From assembly GCF_023017165.1 (NCBI RefSeq), contig NZ_JALKBW010000001.1, positions 2,356,001 to 2,420,000 on the forward strand: a stretch of DNA of 64,000 bases, written 5' to 3'. This document shows positions 29,154 to 38,412 of this stretch, piece by piece. The position numbers and the translations under genes are program-made. Each line of letters opens with the position of its first letter. Positions within the stretch are counted from its first letter, which is position 1. Under the pieces are notes generated by a model that searched no databases, was not told where the DNA came from, and saw only the letters and a list, made by a program, of their open reading frames with translations. This DNA comes from Gordonia alkaliphila (lineage in GTDB: Bacteria > Actinomycetota > Actinomycetes > Mycobacteriales > Mycobacteriaceae).

Positions 29154-29588
29154 TCAGGCCTCGGTGATCTCCGTTTCGAGGACGAATTCGGCGTTCATCG
29201 AATTGGCCACCAGGCACGACGTCTCGGTCTTGGCCAGGAGTTCCTCGAGCTTGGCGCGGTCGGCGCCGGTCGGGACCACCAGGTAAGCCTTTTGGACGAC
29301 CTTGGTGAAGCGGGTGACACGCTCGACGCGATCCAGTTCGCCGGTGACGTCGACGCGCATGTCGATCCACTCGACACCGTTGTGCGCGGCGATGGCCCGC
29401 CACGTGAGGATGAAGCAGTTCGCGACCGCGCCCATCATGAGGGTCTCCGGCGACCACATCCCCTCCGGTCCGCCGAACTCGGGCGGCGTCTCGGTGGTGA
29501 GGGCGTCGAGACCGGGCGAGGAGACGGTGATCGCCTCGCCCGGCTCGCTGAGGGCGCAGGCGTCGTAGTGATGCGGTAGTTTCTGCAT
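29154..29588 (-). CDS. OsmC family protein
   Basis: This 144-residue OsmC-type protein belongs to a family of thiol-dependent peroxidases acting on organic hydroperoxides. MMGAVANCFILTWRAIAA holds the first conserved Cys and KTETSCLVANSM the second, near residues 87-130, so the redox pair is intact. I take the ATG at 29588: TATAGT lies 7 bases before it, which suits a leaderless mRNA. A GTG at 29597 would add three residues. A palindrome overlaps the promoter, so repression by a small-molecule sensor is likely. The oxidoreductase gene ends 60 bases upstream. Confidence 0.88.
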   Translation of the reverse strand: MQKLPHHYDACALSEPGEAITVSSPGLDALTTETPPEFGGPEGMWSPETLMMGAVANCFILTWRAIAAHNGVEWIDMRVDVTGELDRVERVTRFTKVVQKAYLVVPTGADRAKLEELLAKTETSCLVANSMNAEFVLETEITEA

Positions 29589-29595
29589 GCCTCTC

Positions 29596-29614
29596 ACTAT
29601 ACCCTTAGGGGTAT
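29596..29614 (-). promoter_or_regulatory. Palindromic operator overlapping the osmC promoter
   Basis: ATACCC and GGGTAT arms flank a 4-base centre (29599-29614). The 3' arm runs into a -10-like TATAGT (29596-29601 on the minus strand). The form resembles operators of the CsoR/CstR repressor family, which respond to copper or reactive sulfur; this assignment is inference, and no such regulator gene is nearby. Confidence 0.5.
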
Positions 29615-29648
29615 TAATCCCGGGTGGGATCGACGACGCCGTCCGCGG

Positions 29649-31802
29649 TCAGAGCGCCGACGCCACTGGCCAGGCGGTGTGAATGGCGCCCTGGATGTAG
29701 TCGACGGCACCGGCGTCGCCCACCACGTGCACCTCGGGGACCAGCGGTCGCAGCTGGTCGGCGAGGGGCGCGGCGGCTGAGACGCCGGAGGCCATGATGA
29801 CCATCGCGGCGGGCGCGCTCATCGTCTTGGTCTCGGTCACCGTGCCGCGGCGGTCCACCACGTCCATCTCGAAGTCGACGGTGTCGCGGGTGATCCGCGT
29901 GACCCGGGTGTTCCGGTGGATGGTGACGCCGGCTTCCTTGGCGTGGCGCACCGCGGTCCACCGGCGGGGCAGCGCCATCGGCAGGCCGAGCTGCTGACCG
30001 TCGTGCAAGAGCGTCACGTGGCGGCCGCGTTCGCCGAGGAACTCGGCCAACTCCAGTCCCACCAGCGAGCCGCCGATCACCACCACGTTGCGGCCCACCG
30101 GCAGGATGGTGCGGGTGAGCTTGGCGATGCGCGCCGGGGTCTTGGTGAGCCCGGTCAGCTTGCCGAGGCGACCGGCGGCGCGCAGGTACCAGGCCTGACC
30201 GGAGGTGTCGCCGACGCCGGTCATCAGAGCGCGCATGGTGTCGCCGGTGTGCACGTGCGACAGGTCGCCGCCCGGCACCGTCGGCCGGTCGCGGACGGCG
30301 CCGGTCGCGATCACCACGGCGTCGGGCTTGAGCGCCGTGATCGACGACGCCGTCGCCTCGGTGTTCAGTCGGATGTCGACGCCCAGGCGCGCCGTCTCAC
30401 CGGAAAGCCATTCCAGCAGTGGGTAATTCGCGGGGGTGGTGAGCGACGAGAACCACAGCGTGCCGCCGAGACGGTCCACCTTGTCGAGCACGGTGACGCG
30501 GTGGCCGCGCTGCGCCGCGACGCGCGCGGTCTCCAGCCCGGCGGGGCCGGCGCCGACCACCACGACGTGCTTGGACACGGCGGCTCGGACGCGGGTGAGC
30601 GGAGTCTTGTCCTCGTCGCCCAGGGCCGGGTTCACCGCGCAGATCGGGGTGTCGTCCCAGAAGTTCTCCTGCACGCAGACGTAGCAGTTGATGCACGGAC
30701 GGACGCGCTCGGGCGTGCCGGCGGCGAGCTTGTTCACCAGGTCGGGGTCGGCCAGCAGCTGGCGGCCCATCGCGACGAAATCGGCCTTCCCCTCGGCGAG
30801 CGCGCGCTCGCCGACCTCGGGGAGCACCCGGCCGACGGTCATCACCGGAATGGTCACGGCGGCCTTCACCGCGGCGGCGGTGTCGACGAAGGCGCCGATC
30901 TTGTCCGGCAGCGGGCCGTCGGTGAAGTTGGAGAACGGATTGCGGCCCCAGCCGGTCACGTCGATCGCGTCGGCGCCGGCGGCCTCGAACAGTTTCGCGG
31001 CCATCGTCGCCTCGGGGGTGGTGAGGCAACCCTCCTCGCCGTATTCGCTGCCGGAGACGCGGACCAGGATCGCGAGGTCGTTCCCGACCACGTTCCGAAC
31101 CGCGGTGATCACCTCGCAGGCGAAGCGGGCCCGATTCTCCATGGAGCCGCCGTACTGGTCGGTGCGGCGGTTGTCGGCGCGGGTGAGGAAGCCGCTGAGG
31201 AGATAGCCGTGGGCGCAGTGGATCTCCACGGCATCGGCGCCGGCATCGCGCACACGCCGGGCCGCGTCGGCGAACTGCGCGGTGATCTCGGCGATGTCGT
31301 CGAGCGTCACCGCGTGATAGCTGGGCGCCTTGCCGCCGGTCACCGCCGCCATCTTGGCGAGCTCGTCGGGGGTGTTGTCGGCGAGGGCGCTCAGGTCGTA
31401 TTGGTCGCGGGGTTCGGAGACCACCTGCAGCGGACGGTCCTGAATGGTGTCGATGCGGGCGACCTTGCCGTGGTGCACCATCTGCACGCACAGCTTGGAG
31501 CCGGCCGCGTGCACACCGTCGGCCAACGCCTTCAACCCCGGGATGAAGTGGTCCGACGAGAGGCCGGGTTCCTTGGTGCTGGTGCTGCCCGCCGGATAGC
31601 CCACCGAGCAGCAGCCGGTGATGATCATGCCGGTGCCGCCGGCTGCGCGGGCGACGAAGTGGTCGACGTCGCCGGGTTCGATCACACCGTCGGTGGACAG
31701 GTTCATGTCCATCGCCGACATGACGACGCGGTTGCTCAGCGTCATCGGGCCGATCGTGCCGGGGGCGAGCAGATGTGAATAGGAGTTAGTGGTGGGGGCC
31801 AT
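29649..31802 (-). CDS. FMN/FAD/4Fe-4S oxidoreductase, 2,4-dienoyl-CoA reductase / old yellow enzyme family
   Basis: This 717-residue enzyme has the two-part layout of 2,4-dienoyl-CoA reductase FadH. An N-terminal OYE barrel (LSNRVVMSAMDMNL, HHGKVARI, DAVEIHCAHGYLLSGFLT, about 1-340) is followed by an iron-sulfur site CINCYVC with a fourth Cys in TPICAVNP (about 365-390). A C-terminal FAD/NAD(P) domain carries HVVVVGAGPAGLETARVAA and VVVIGGSLVGLELAEFL. The barrel takes hydride from FMN, with electrons relayed from NADPH through FAD and the cluster. Substrate is not certain. With the mycofactocin-type SDR nearby it could belong to the OYE group tied to mycofactocin redox metabolism (inference). 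Confidence 0.87.
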   Translation of the reverse strand: MAPTTNSYSHLLAPGTIGPMTLSNRVVMSAMDMNLSTDGVIEPGDVDHFVARAAGGTGMIITGCCSVGYPAGSTSTKEPGLSSDHFIPGLKALADGVHAAGSKLCVQMVHHGKVARIDTIQDRPLQVVSEPRDQYDLSALADNTPDELAKMAAVTGGKAPSYHAVTLDDIAEITAQFADAARRVRDAGADAVEIHCAHGYLLSGFLTRADNRRTDQYGGSMENRARFACEVITAVRNVVGNDLAILVRVSGSEYGEEGCLTTPEATMAAKLFEAAGADAIDVTGWGRNPFSNFTDGPLPDKIGAFVDTAAAVKAAVTIPVMTVGRVLPEVGERALAEGKADFVAMGRQLLADPDLVNKLAAGTPERVRPCINCYVCVQENFWDDTPICAVNPALGDEDKTPLTRVRAAVSKHVVVVGAGPAGLETARVAAQRGHRVTVLDKVDRLGGTLWFSSLTTPANYPLLEWLSGETARLGVDIRLNTEATASSITALKPDAVVIATGAVRDRPTVPGGDLSHVHTGDTMRALMTGVGDTSGQAWYLRAAGRLGKLTGLTKTPARIAKLTRTILPVGRNVVVIGGSLVGLELAEFLGERGRHVTLLHDGQQLGLPMALPRRWTAVRHAKEAGVTIHRNTRVTRITRDTVDFEMDVVDRRGTVTETKTMSAPAAMVIMASGVSAAAPLADQLRPLVPEVHVVGDAGAVDYIQGAIHTAWPVASAL

Positions 31803-31876
31803 GAGTCCACTGTATGTCCGGCGGCGGGACGTCGACCCGGGTTCTGCGGCGGATCGGCGTGGGCCATGCTGGAGGC

Positions 31877-32581
31877 ATGACGCACACCGGTTCGGCCGAC
31901 CTCGTCGCCACGCCGCCTCAGGATTCCTGCAGCGCGCCGACGTGGTTCATCGACTCCGACGATCCGCGGATCGTCGACTTCGCGACCGCCACCATCGCCG
32001 CCGCGGGCGCGCAGACCGACCGGGAGAAGGCGGTGGCGCTGTTCGACGCCGTGCGCGACGGATGGCGCTACGACCCGTACAGCCTCACCGACGACCCGGC
32101 GACCTTCCGTGCCTCCGCGGTACTAGTCGGCGGCCCCAACTGGTGCGTGCCCAAGTCGGTGCTGCTGACCGCGGCCTGTCGTGCAGTGGGGATCCCCGCC
32201 GGACTCGGTTTCGCCGACGTGCGCAACCACCTGCAGAGCGAGAAACTGCGCGCCCTGATGGGCACCGACCTGTTCGTCTACCACGGCTACAGCACCCTCT
32301 GGGTCGACGGCGAATGGCGCAAGGCGAGCCCCGCGTTCAACCGCGAGATGTGCGAGCGGTTCGGCACCAAGATGCTCGAGTTCGACGGCGCCTCGGACGC
32401 ACTGATGCACGCGTACGACGTCGCCGGTCGCCGGCACATGGAGTACGTGCGCGACCACGGCCAGTACACCGACCTGCCGTTCGACCAGATGTTGACGGCG
32501 ATCCTCGCGGCCTACGGTCCGGCGATGACCGGCGGCGTCGACGGTGTGGCCGACGTGGTGGACGAGGCCTTCCACGGCTAG
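31877..32581 (+). CDS. Transglutaminase-like domain protein
   Basis: This 234-residue protein has a transglutaminase-like (papain-fold) core. The conserved Cys lies in GGPNWCVPKSVLLTAACRAVGIPAG, followed by the His segment FVYHGYSTLWVDGEWRKASPAFN. The usual third-position Asp appears to be replaced by Ser in KASPAFN, as in a subset of the family. Likely a thiol hydrolase acting on peptides or amides; substrate unknown. I start it at the ATG at 31877 (GGAGG directly before). An ATG at 31814 would overlap the divergent promoter region. Its stop overlaps the stop of the convergent SDR gene by 4 bases. Confidence 0.78.
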   Translation: MTHTGSADLVATPPQDSCSAPTWFIDSDDPRIVDFATATIAAAGAQTDREKAVALFDAVRDGWRYDPYSLTDDPATFRASAVLVGGPNWCVPKSVLLTAACRAVGIPAGLGFADVRNHLQSEKLRALMGTDLFVYHGYSTLWVDGEWRKASPAFNREMCERFGTKMLEFDGASDALMHAYDVAGRRHMEYVRDHGQYTDLPFDQMLTAILAAYGPAMTGGVDGVADVVDEAFHG

Positions 32582-33396
32582 AAGTACTGCGAACCGCCGT
32601 CGACGCTGAGGTGTTCGGAGGTCATGAATTTGGCGTCGTCGGAGGCCAGGAAGGCGGCGACGGCGGCGATCTCCTCCGGCTCGGCGTAGGTCTGCTCGGT
32701 GAAGGTGGTGGCCATCAGGTTGAGCTTCGGGTTGCTGGCGCCGGTGCGTTCGAGTTCGGCCACCATGTCCCCGCCGCCCATCGGGGTCGCGACGCCGCCG
32801 GGGTGAATGCTGTTGACGCGCACGTTGTACTGGCCGAGCTCGGCGGCGAAGGCGCGGGTCATGCCGGTGACCGCATGCTTGCTGGTGGTGTACGGAACCA
32901 TGAACGGCTGGACCTTCTTGCCGGCGTACGAGCTGATCAGGATGATCGAGCCGCCGCCCGCGTCGATCACGTGCTGCGCCGAGACCATCACCGTGTTCCA
33001 GACGCCGCGGACGTTCACGCCGATCACGTCGTCGAACAACTCGGGCGAGGTCTGATCCCAGATCACCGGAATACAGATGCCGGCATTGGCGACGACCGTG
33101 GTGAGCTTGCCGAGCTGGGCGACGGCGTCGTCGACGATGGTGCGCAGGGCGTCGAGGTCGCGGACGTCGGCCTGCGCGGTGATGATGGTGCGGCCGGTCT
33201 CCTCGACGAGGCGTCGGGTTTCGGCGAGGTCGTCGAGGGTGGCCGACTCGTAGGGGACCGCGTCGGGGAGCGGCGCGGCCAGGTCGACGGCGATGATGTC
33301 GGCGCCTTCGGAGGCCATGCGCAGGCAGTGCGCCCGCCCCTGTCCGCGTGCCGCGCCGGTGATCAGTGCTACCTGTCCGTCGAGTCGTCCACCCAT
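32578..33396 (-). CDS. SDR family oxidoreductase, mycofactocin-coupled type
   Basis: This 272-residue short-chain dehydrogenase has TGAARGQGRAHCLRMA (NAD-binding), NAGIC and the active site LISSYAG with YTTSK. The opening GRLDGQVALITGAARGQGRAH, an insert around DLAAPLPDAVPYESATLDDLAE and the long C-terminal loop before EPEEIAAVAAFLASDDAKF match SDRs whose NAD is not exchangeable and which pass electrons to mycofactocin. That group is named from the family pattern, so the coupling is inferred. The ATG at 33396 has GAGGAG 6 bases upstream. It is divergent from the next gene with 173 bases between. Confidence 0.83.
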   Translation of the reverse strand: MGGRLDGQVALITGAARGQGRAHCLRMASEGADIIAVDLAAPLPDAVPYESATLDDLAETRRLVEETGRTIITAQADVRDLDALRTIVDDAVAQLGKLTTVVANAGICIPVIWDQTSPELFDDVIGVNVRGVWNTVMVSAQHVIDAGGGSIILISSYAGKKVQPFMVPYTTSKHAVTGMTRAFAAELGQYNVRVNSIHPGGVATPMGGGDMVAELERTGASNPKLNLMATTFTEQTYAEPEEIAAVAAFLASDDAKFMTSEHLSVDGGSQYF

Positions 33397-33569
33397 GATC
33401 TGCTCCTCAATCTCGTTGCGTGCGTATCGCTTTGCAGTCAATCGCTGTTCGACGACGCTGTCCGCCGAATCGGACATGCGGGGACATTGGTCCTGATCGA
33501 TGTCGGATGCGCCTGCGACCATGCACGCAGAGCGGTCCGCAAGGGGTCCTGCGTAGGAGGGGAGCGACG

Positions 33570-33965
33570 ATGGTTGATTTCAAGAAGTGGCAGTTCTGGC
33601 GGATGCTCGACGCCGACGGCGGCCTCGCGTGGGTCGCGGTGTCCCGGCCGGACGCGCACGCTCGGATCGATCGCGTGAAGTTCTGGACCCTGCTGCCCGG
33701 GCAGGAACGACTGATCGCCAACTGGTTCATCTCCGCCGACCACCAACTGCCGGAGGGCGAGCGGCAGTGGGAGCACGACTCGATCGACGCCTGGGATTTC
33801 TGCGACGCGGCCGCCGCGGTGCCCGAGCCGTCGAAGGACGACGTTGCGCGGATCACCCGACCCGAGCAGGTGCTGACCTTCGACCAGATCGACAGCATTC
33901 CGCTCGTCAAGGTCACCGGCAAGCGCGACCTGGAGAAGATCCTGCGCGCCCGCGCGAGCCGGTGA
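33570..33965 (+). CDS. Hypothetical protein
   Basis: I do not recognise this 131-residue soluble protein. It is rich in Trp and Phe in its first half (FKKWQFWRMLDADGGLAWV, RVKFWTLLPGQERL, ANWFISADHQLPEGERQWEHD) and has no Cys cluster or catalytic motif. The ATG at 33570 has GGAGGGGAGC just upstream, supporting a real gene. It is convergent with jetD (18 bases apart) and marks the left boundary of the Wadjet locus. Confidence 0.7.
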   Translation: MVDFKKWQFWRMLDADGGLAWVAVSRPDAHARIDRVKFWTLLPGQERLIANWFISADHQLPEGERQWEHDSIDAWDFCDAAAAVPEPSKDDVARITRPEQVLTFDQIDSIPLVKVTGKRDLEKILRARASR

Positions 33966-33983
33966 CGTCGGGCAGCCGCCATG

Positions 33984-35138
33984 TCAGGTCGGCGCGAGGC
34001 CTGCTGCGGCGAGGCGCTCGAGGACGTAGGTCCACGGGATACGTTCCTGCTCCAAACGGAGGGACGCGGCGCGGACGTCCGCCAGCGCCTGCTGTTCGGT
34101 AGCGGTCAGGATCGTCGGTGCTTCGGTCGCCGGCGCGGGCTCAGGAATCGCCAGGTGCGTCCACCGGTGGAACGTCGCCGGGTCCATCAGCAGGCTGCGC
34201 ACGTGCGGGAGCCGGCGGCGCAGCCGATCCAAGATGACGAAGCCGTGCGTGTCGAGGTCACCCCAGTAGACGACGTCGGCGTCGGCGAGCCAGCCGAAGT
34301 GCGCCATGGACGTGACCGCGTTGCCGCCGCCGTGCAGCGCGATGGTGTCGGCGATGGGTGGCAGCGCGTGCACGCCCTCGCGGTTCTCCAAGATCACGAC
34401 CCGCGACGGGGCCACCGGCAAGGCGGCGAGACTGTCAATGGTGGCGGCGAACACACGGGGCATGCCGGGCAGGATCGCGTCGTCGAGAAGCGCGATCTCG
34501 TAGAACGACGGAAGCGTGCGAATACCGAGGTCGGTGGATCCGGTGGCACCGAGGACCAGGCTGTCGACGAGGCCACGATGCGCGGCGAGCCATTTGGTGT
34601 CGACGCCTTCGATCGGCAACTGGCGGATCAACAGCCCCGACTCAGGGTGGGCGAGAAGCCAGGACGCCGTCGCGAGAAGTCTCGTGAAGTCGGTGTCGGA
34701 CAACGACTCCCAACGCTTGACGTTCTTCGCGACGACGGCGGGGAAGTCCTCGGGTGCCGCCAGCGCGGCCAGCGCATCGCGCCGGGTCCGCAGCCGCTGC
34801 CAGCGCGCGCCCGCGCCCGCGGAGCGGCAGATCTCCTCGACGCCGGTCAGCCGCAGTCGCACGGGAACGTCCTGGGTGCCGAAGCTCGGCCAGCGTCGGG
34901 GCTCCCAGTCGACGACGCCGGGCCCGGTGTAGTTCTGCCACAACCGGACCCACGCGCGGGCGGCATCCGGGTCGACGGCGACGAGTCGTTCTGTCGGCGG
35001 GTGCAAGCCGATGCTGACCGAATCCGTCTGTGCCGCAATCGGATCGGTCAGCCACTGGCGGAGTCGGGACCGCACGGCAGTGCCGGCGCGGTCCGCGGTC
35101 TGGGCCGGGCTGAGCTGGCGACCCTCGGTGTTAGCCAT
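33984..35138 (-). CDS. jetD: Wadjet anti-plasmid system nuclease subunit JetD
   Basis: This 384-residue protein has the DUF3322 N-terminal and DUF2220 TOPRIM-type C-terminal domains of JetD. JetD is the nuclease that cleaves closed circular plasmid DNA once the JetABC SMC-like motor has extruded it. TOPRIM acidic residues are seen as VVILENREG (Glu) and VVYWGDLDTHGFVILDRL (Asp-x-Asp). The N-terminal half contains the usual Trp-rich stretches (RAWVRLWQNY, VVDWEPRRWPSFG). It is the last gene of the operon and its ATG overlaps the jetC stop by 8 bases. Confidence 0.92.
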   Translation of the reverse strand: MANTEGRQLSPAQTADRAGTAVRSRLRQWLTDPIAAQTDSVSIGLHPPTERLVAVDPDAARAWVRLWQNYTGPGVVDWEPRRWPSFGTQDVPVRLRLTGVEEICRSAGAGARWQRLRTRRDALAALAAPEDFPAVVAKNVKRWESLSDTDFTRLLATASWLLAHPESGLLIRQLPIEGVDTKWLAAHRGLVDSLVLGATGSTDLGIRTLPSFYEIALLDDAILPGMPRVFAATIDSLAALPVAPSRVVILENREGVHALPPIADTIALHGGGNAVTSMAHFGWLADADVVYWGDLDTHGFVILDRLRRRLPHVRSLLMDPATFHRWTHLAIPEPAPATEAPTILTATEQQALADVRAASLRLEQERIPWTYVLERLAAAGLAPT

Positions 35139-38100
35139 CGGTCGACCATTCGACGAGGTCGATCTGGGAGTGCTTGCTGTCGCGAATGCTGATGGTGGCG
35201 GCGCCGCCGATGTAGTCCTCCAACGTCTGCAGCAGCTTCAGCGGAGTGGCCAGCACCAGGTGGAAGCCGAACTGGTCGAAGACGTCGAGAGCGCGCCGGG
35301 TGTAGGTGGCGTCGGCGCGGTCGAAGGCCTCATCCAGGATCACCGTTCCGTAGCGCGGGACGCCGCTGCCGTCAGGGCTCAGCTGGTAGCGCAGGGCGGC
35401 GGCCAGACAGAAGAACACGAGCTTCTGGGCCTGGCCGCCGGACAGCCCGGCCGAGGAATCGTGATAGTTGCGGATCTCGCCGTCGTCGTCGAACTCCTCA
35501 CCGATGAAGCCGACGTGCAGGCGGGTGTCGAGGACCTGGAGCCGCCAGCGTCGGTCAGCGGGTTCCGAGGAACCGAGGCGGTCGAGCAGTTCGGACATCC
35601 GGAGGAAACGGGCCTCGGCGTCGGCCTTCGACTCCTGTGCCCAGGAGCCCGTCGAGGTGGCGGTCAGGGCGTCGAGGAACTCGGCGGCCCGCTGCGATCG
35701 GCGTTCGCGGACCTGGATGCGCAGCCAGCGGTCGGTGTCGAACGGGGAGGCGCGCAGGGAGTCGTTGACCGGATCGATCCGGTCGCGAATCTCGCCCGGT
35801 GCCCGTCGGATGGTCAGCGCGAGCCGACCGAGATTCTGTGTGGACTGCTCCTTGAGCATCTCGAAGAAGCGGTTCTCGTAGTTGGGCAGACCTTCGGCGC
35901 GCAGCCGATTCAGCACGGCCAGCGCGTCGTCGGCGAAGTCCGGTTCGGCGCGCAGTTCGCCGGTTCTGGCGGACCATTCACTGAGGTACTTCGCCAGGAC
36001 GCGGACGATGCCGTCGTTGGCGCGACTGAGCTCTCGGCTCGCGCGCTGCTGCTCCGCGGTGATCGCCTTGCTCACCGTGTGCAACGCGGAATCGACGTTG
36101 CCGCTGGTGATGCGGCGGGCGACGGCCCGGTACCGCTCGTCGAGCCGGAGGGCGATCGCGTCGGGCACCGGCTCGTGGTCAGTGGCCGCACCCTTGGCGA
36201 GCAGGTCGGTGCGGCGCGTGATCTCGGCGTGGTGTGCCCGCTCCGCAGAGACGGCCGCGACGAGGGCAGCCGCGGACTGTTCGGCGACGGCGGCGGCCTC
36301 CTCGTAGCGATGGGTCAGCGCGGAGTGCTCGGGGTTCTCCTGCTGCCACTGCGCGATCCGGGTGTCGAGCGTGTCGAGCTCGGCCTGCGCGCTAGCGAGG
36401 TCGATCTCCGGCCACTGGGCGTCGAGCACGGTCTGCGCGGCACGATTCTGGGCCGCGATCTGCTGGTCGGCGCGATCGAGCTGATCCAACCGCGCGGTGA
36501 GGGTGGCGGCCTCGGCGTCCAGCTCGTCGATCCGACTGCGCAGGTCGTTCAGCTTGTCCTCGTTGTCGAAGCCGAGTACCCAGCGTCGTCGGTCATCGAT
36601 GGCACGTCGGTCGTCCTTCTCGTGCCGTTCGGCGGAGTGCTTGACCTGCCCGGCGCGGGTCACGGCGCGGTCGTGGGCGCCGAAGTCCCGGGAGTCGTCG
36701 ATGCACGCGTAGTCGTACCGGTCGGCGAGGTGCTGTTGGAGCCATTCGGCCATCGGTCCGGGGGCGACGTCGACCTTCCGCACCAGCGAGGCGGGACCGG
36801 TTCGGCGCGGTGCCCGGTTGGTGTGCCGCGGGAGTCGTCGATAGACGAGGCGTGCGCCCATCCGGTTCTGGTCCACGGCGGCGGCGACTGCGCGATAGTG
36901 CTCGTCGGGCACCAGCAGCGTGCGCCCGAGCGGGCCCAGCACTCGCTCGATGGGGCCGATCCATTCGGACTGGTCGCTCTGGACCTGCAGCAGCTCACCG
37001 GCGAACGGGAGCAGATCTTCGGTCAACGATGTTGCTGCGCACAGGATCTCGCGTGCACGCAACAGTTCCGGGTCGAGGTTGGAGCGTCGCCGGGCGAGTG
37101 CTTCGCGGTCGGCGACGAGCGTGCGCGACTTCTCCTGCGCCTGAGCGCGTCGCGCGGAGAGTTCGTACAGCTCGCGGTGCCGGTCTTCGTGGCCGCGCGC
37201 GGAGTCGGTGAGCTGGTCTTCGAGCTGGCCCTGCAGGCGGGTGAAGGCCTCGATGTCGGACGGGACGCTACCGCCCCACGCGGTCACGGCGCGCTCGAGC
37301 TGGGTGCGCCGAGCCGTCACTCGGCGGACCGCCTCCTGCTGCTGCTCGCGCTGATTGTTCAGCACCGTCAAGCGGCCGCTGCCGAGCTGCTCGACGGCGA
37401 CCTTCGCGTCGAGCACCGCGTCGCGGGCCTGCGTGTCGTCGGCGCGGGCCGCGGCGGTGGCTTCTTCGATGAGCGGGGTCTGCGAGGCGAGCTCGGTGAG
37501 TTCACCCCGCAGGATCTCGGCGGTGCGTTGCGCGTGGGCCGCGTCGAGCCAGGTGGCTTCCTCCTCGGTGGCGGTCGCCACGGCCAGCGACTCCTCCCGA
37601 GTGCGGGCCAGATCGGTGAGCGGGGCCAAGGCCTCGACTTGACGGCGGGCATCAACTACGACGCGGTGCGCCTCGCGCAGGTCTTGGAATTGCTCGACGG
37701 CCCGGTCGGCGAGGCCGAAGGTCTCCGGCGGGTCGAGCATGTAGTCGCGGAACAGCTGGTCGAGGCTGGCCAGGCTCTTGGCCGACAGGGTGCGGTGCAG
37801 AAGTCGCTGCGCGGACTCGGTGGAGATGCCGAGCCGGGACCGGAACTTGCGGGCGAACGGGGCGTAGGACGGATTGACGTCGGCTTCCGGCCAGCGCTTG
37901 CGGATGGCGCGGCGGTCGATCCCGTCGCTCATGAAGGGGAGGATGTCGGTGAGGTCGAGTTCGTCGTCGATCACGATGTGCAGGTGTGAGACGTCGGCGT
38001 TGGTGTTCTTCGCGCGGCCCAGATGCATCAGTTTGAGCAGGGTGACCGGCGGCTGGTCGTCGGCGGTTCGATAGGTGAGGGCGACGGCGCTGCGGGTGGC

Positions 38101-38412
38101 ACCGGTGCGGAGGTAGCTGCTGACCAGCACGTCCGATTCGGCGTCGGTGTCCCGACGCCAGGCACCGCGGATGTAGCTGACGAGGGTGCGGCCGGACCGG
38201 TCGGATTCCTGCGCAGCGGCGTTGAACTGGACGCGGTCCCCGGACATCAGAACGGCCGAGATCGCGTCGAGCAGCGTCGACTTGCCGGAGCCGGAATTGC
38301 CGGTGATCAGGTAGCCGTCTCGGGAGATCGGGATCTGGTGGTAGCCGTCGAAGGTTCCCCAGTTGTGGATCTGGACGCGGGCCAGGCGGCGCTGTTCGGG
38401 CGCGGCGGTCAT
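35131..38412 (-). CDS. jetC: Wadjet anti-plasmid system SMC-like ATPase JetC
   Basis: This 1093-residue MukB/SMC-like ATPase is the loop-extruding motor. Walker A GNSGSGKST is at 38-46. A long coiled-coil region with hinge fills the middle (about 280-900, e.g. QAEKSRTLVADREALARRR-type heptads). Near the C-terminus are the ABC signature LSGGQAQKLVFF and Walker B GTVILDEAFDRAD, followed by HLVLATPLKLLQTLEDY. The ATG at 38412 overlaps the jetB stop (ATGA); the longer frame upstream lies inside jetB. All ATPase motifs are intact, so the system looks functional. Confidence 0.95.
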   Translation of the reverse strand: MTAAPEQRRLARVQIHNWGTFDGYHQIPISRDGYLITGNSGSGKSTLLDAISAVLMSGDRVQFNAAAQESDRSGRTLVSYIRGAWRRDTDAESDVLVSSYLRTGATRSAVALTYRTADDQPPVTLLKLMHLGRAKNTNADVSHLHIVIDDELDLTDILPFMSDGIDRRAIRKRWPEADVNPSYAPFARKFRSRLGISTESAQRLLHRTLSAKSLASLDQLFRDYMLDPPETFGLADRAVEQFQDLREAHRVVVDARRQVEALAPLTDLARTREESLAVATATEEEATWLDAAHAQRTAEILRGELTELASQTPLIEEATAAARADDTQARDAVLDAKVAVEQLGSGRLTVLNNQREQQQEAVRRVTARRTQLERAVTAWGGSVPSDIEAFTRLQGQLEDQLTDSARGHEDRHRELYELSARRAQAQEKSRTLVADREALARRRSNLDPELLRAREILCAATSLTEDLLPFAGELLQVQSDQSEWIGPIERVLGPLGRTLLVPDEHYRAVAAAVDQNRMGARLVYRRLPRHTNRAPRRTGPASLVRKVDVAPGPMAEWLQQHLADRYDYACIDDSRDFGAHDRAVTRAGQVKHSAERHEKDDRRAIDDRRRWVLGFDNEDKLNDLRSRIDELDAEAATLTARLDQLDRADQQIAAQNRAAQTVLDAQWPEIDLASAQAELDTLDTRIAQWQQENPEHSALTHRYEEAAAVAEQSAAALVAAVSAERAHHAEITRRTDLLAKGAATDHEPVPDAIALRLDERYRAVARRITSGNVDSALHTVSKAITAEQQRASRELSRANDGIVRVLAKYLSEWSARTGELRAEPDFADDALAVLNRLRAEGLPNYENRFFEMLKEQSTQNLGRLALTIRRAPGEIRDRIDPVNDSLRASPFDTDRWLRIQVRERRSQRAAEFLDALTATSTGSWAQESKADAEARFLRMSELLDRLGSSEPADRRWRLQVLDTRLHVGFIGEEFDDDGEIRNYHDSSAGLSGGQAQKLVFFCLAAALRYQLSPDGSGVPRYGTVILDEAFDRADATYTRRALDVFDQFGFHLVLATPLKLLQTLEDYIGGAATISIRDSKHSQIDLVEWSTDG

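Noticed and set aside
35011..37989. 992-codon open frame on the plus strand, antisense to jetC
   Set aside because: It is the shadow of a high-G+C coding frame. Its translation is low-complexity Gly/Val/Arg text without any domain, while the other strand carries the complete SMC-like JetC.
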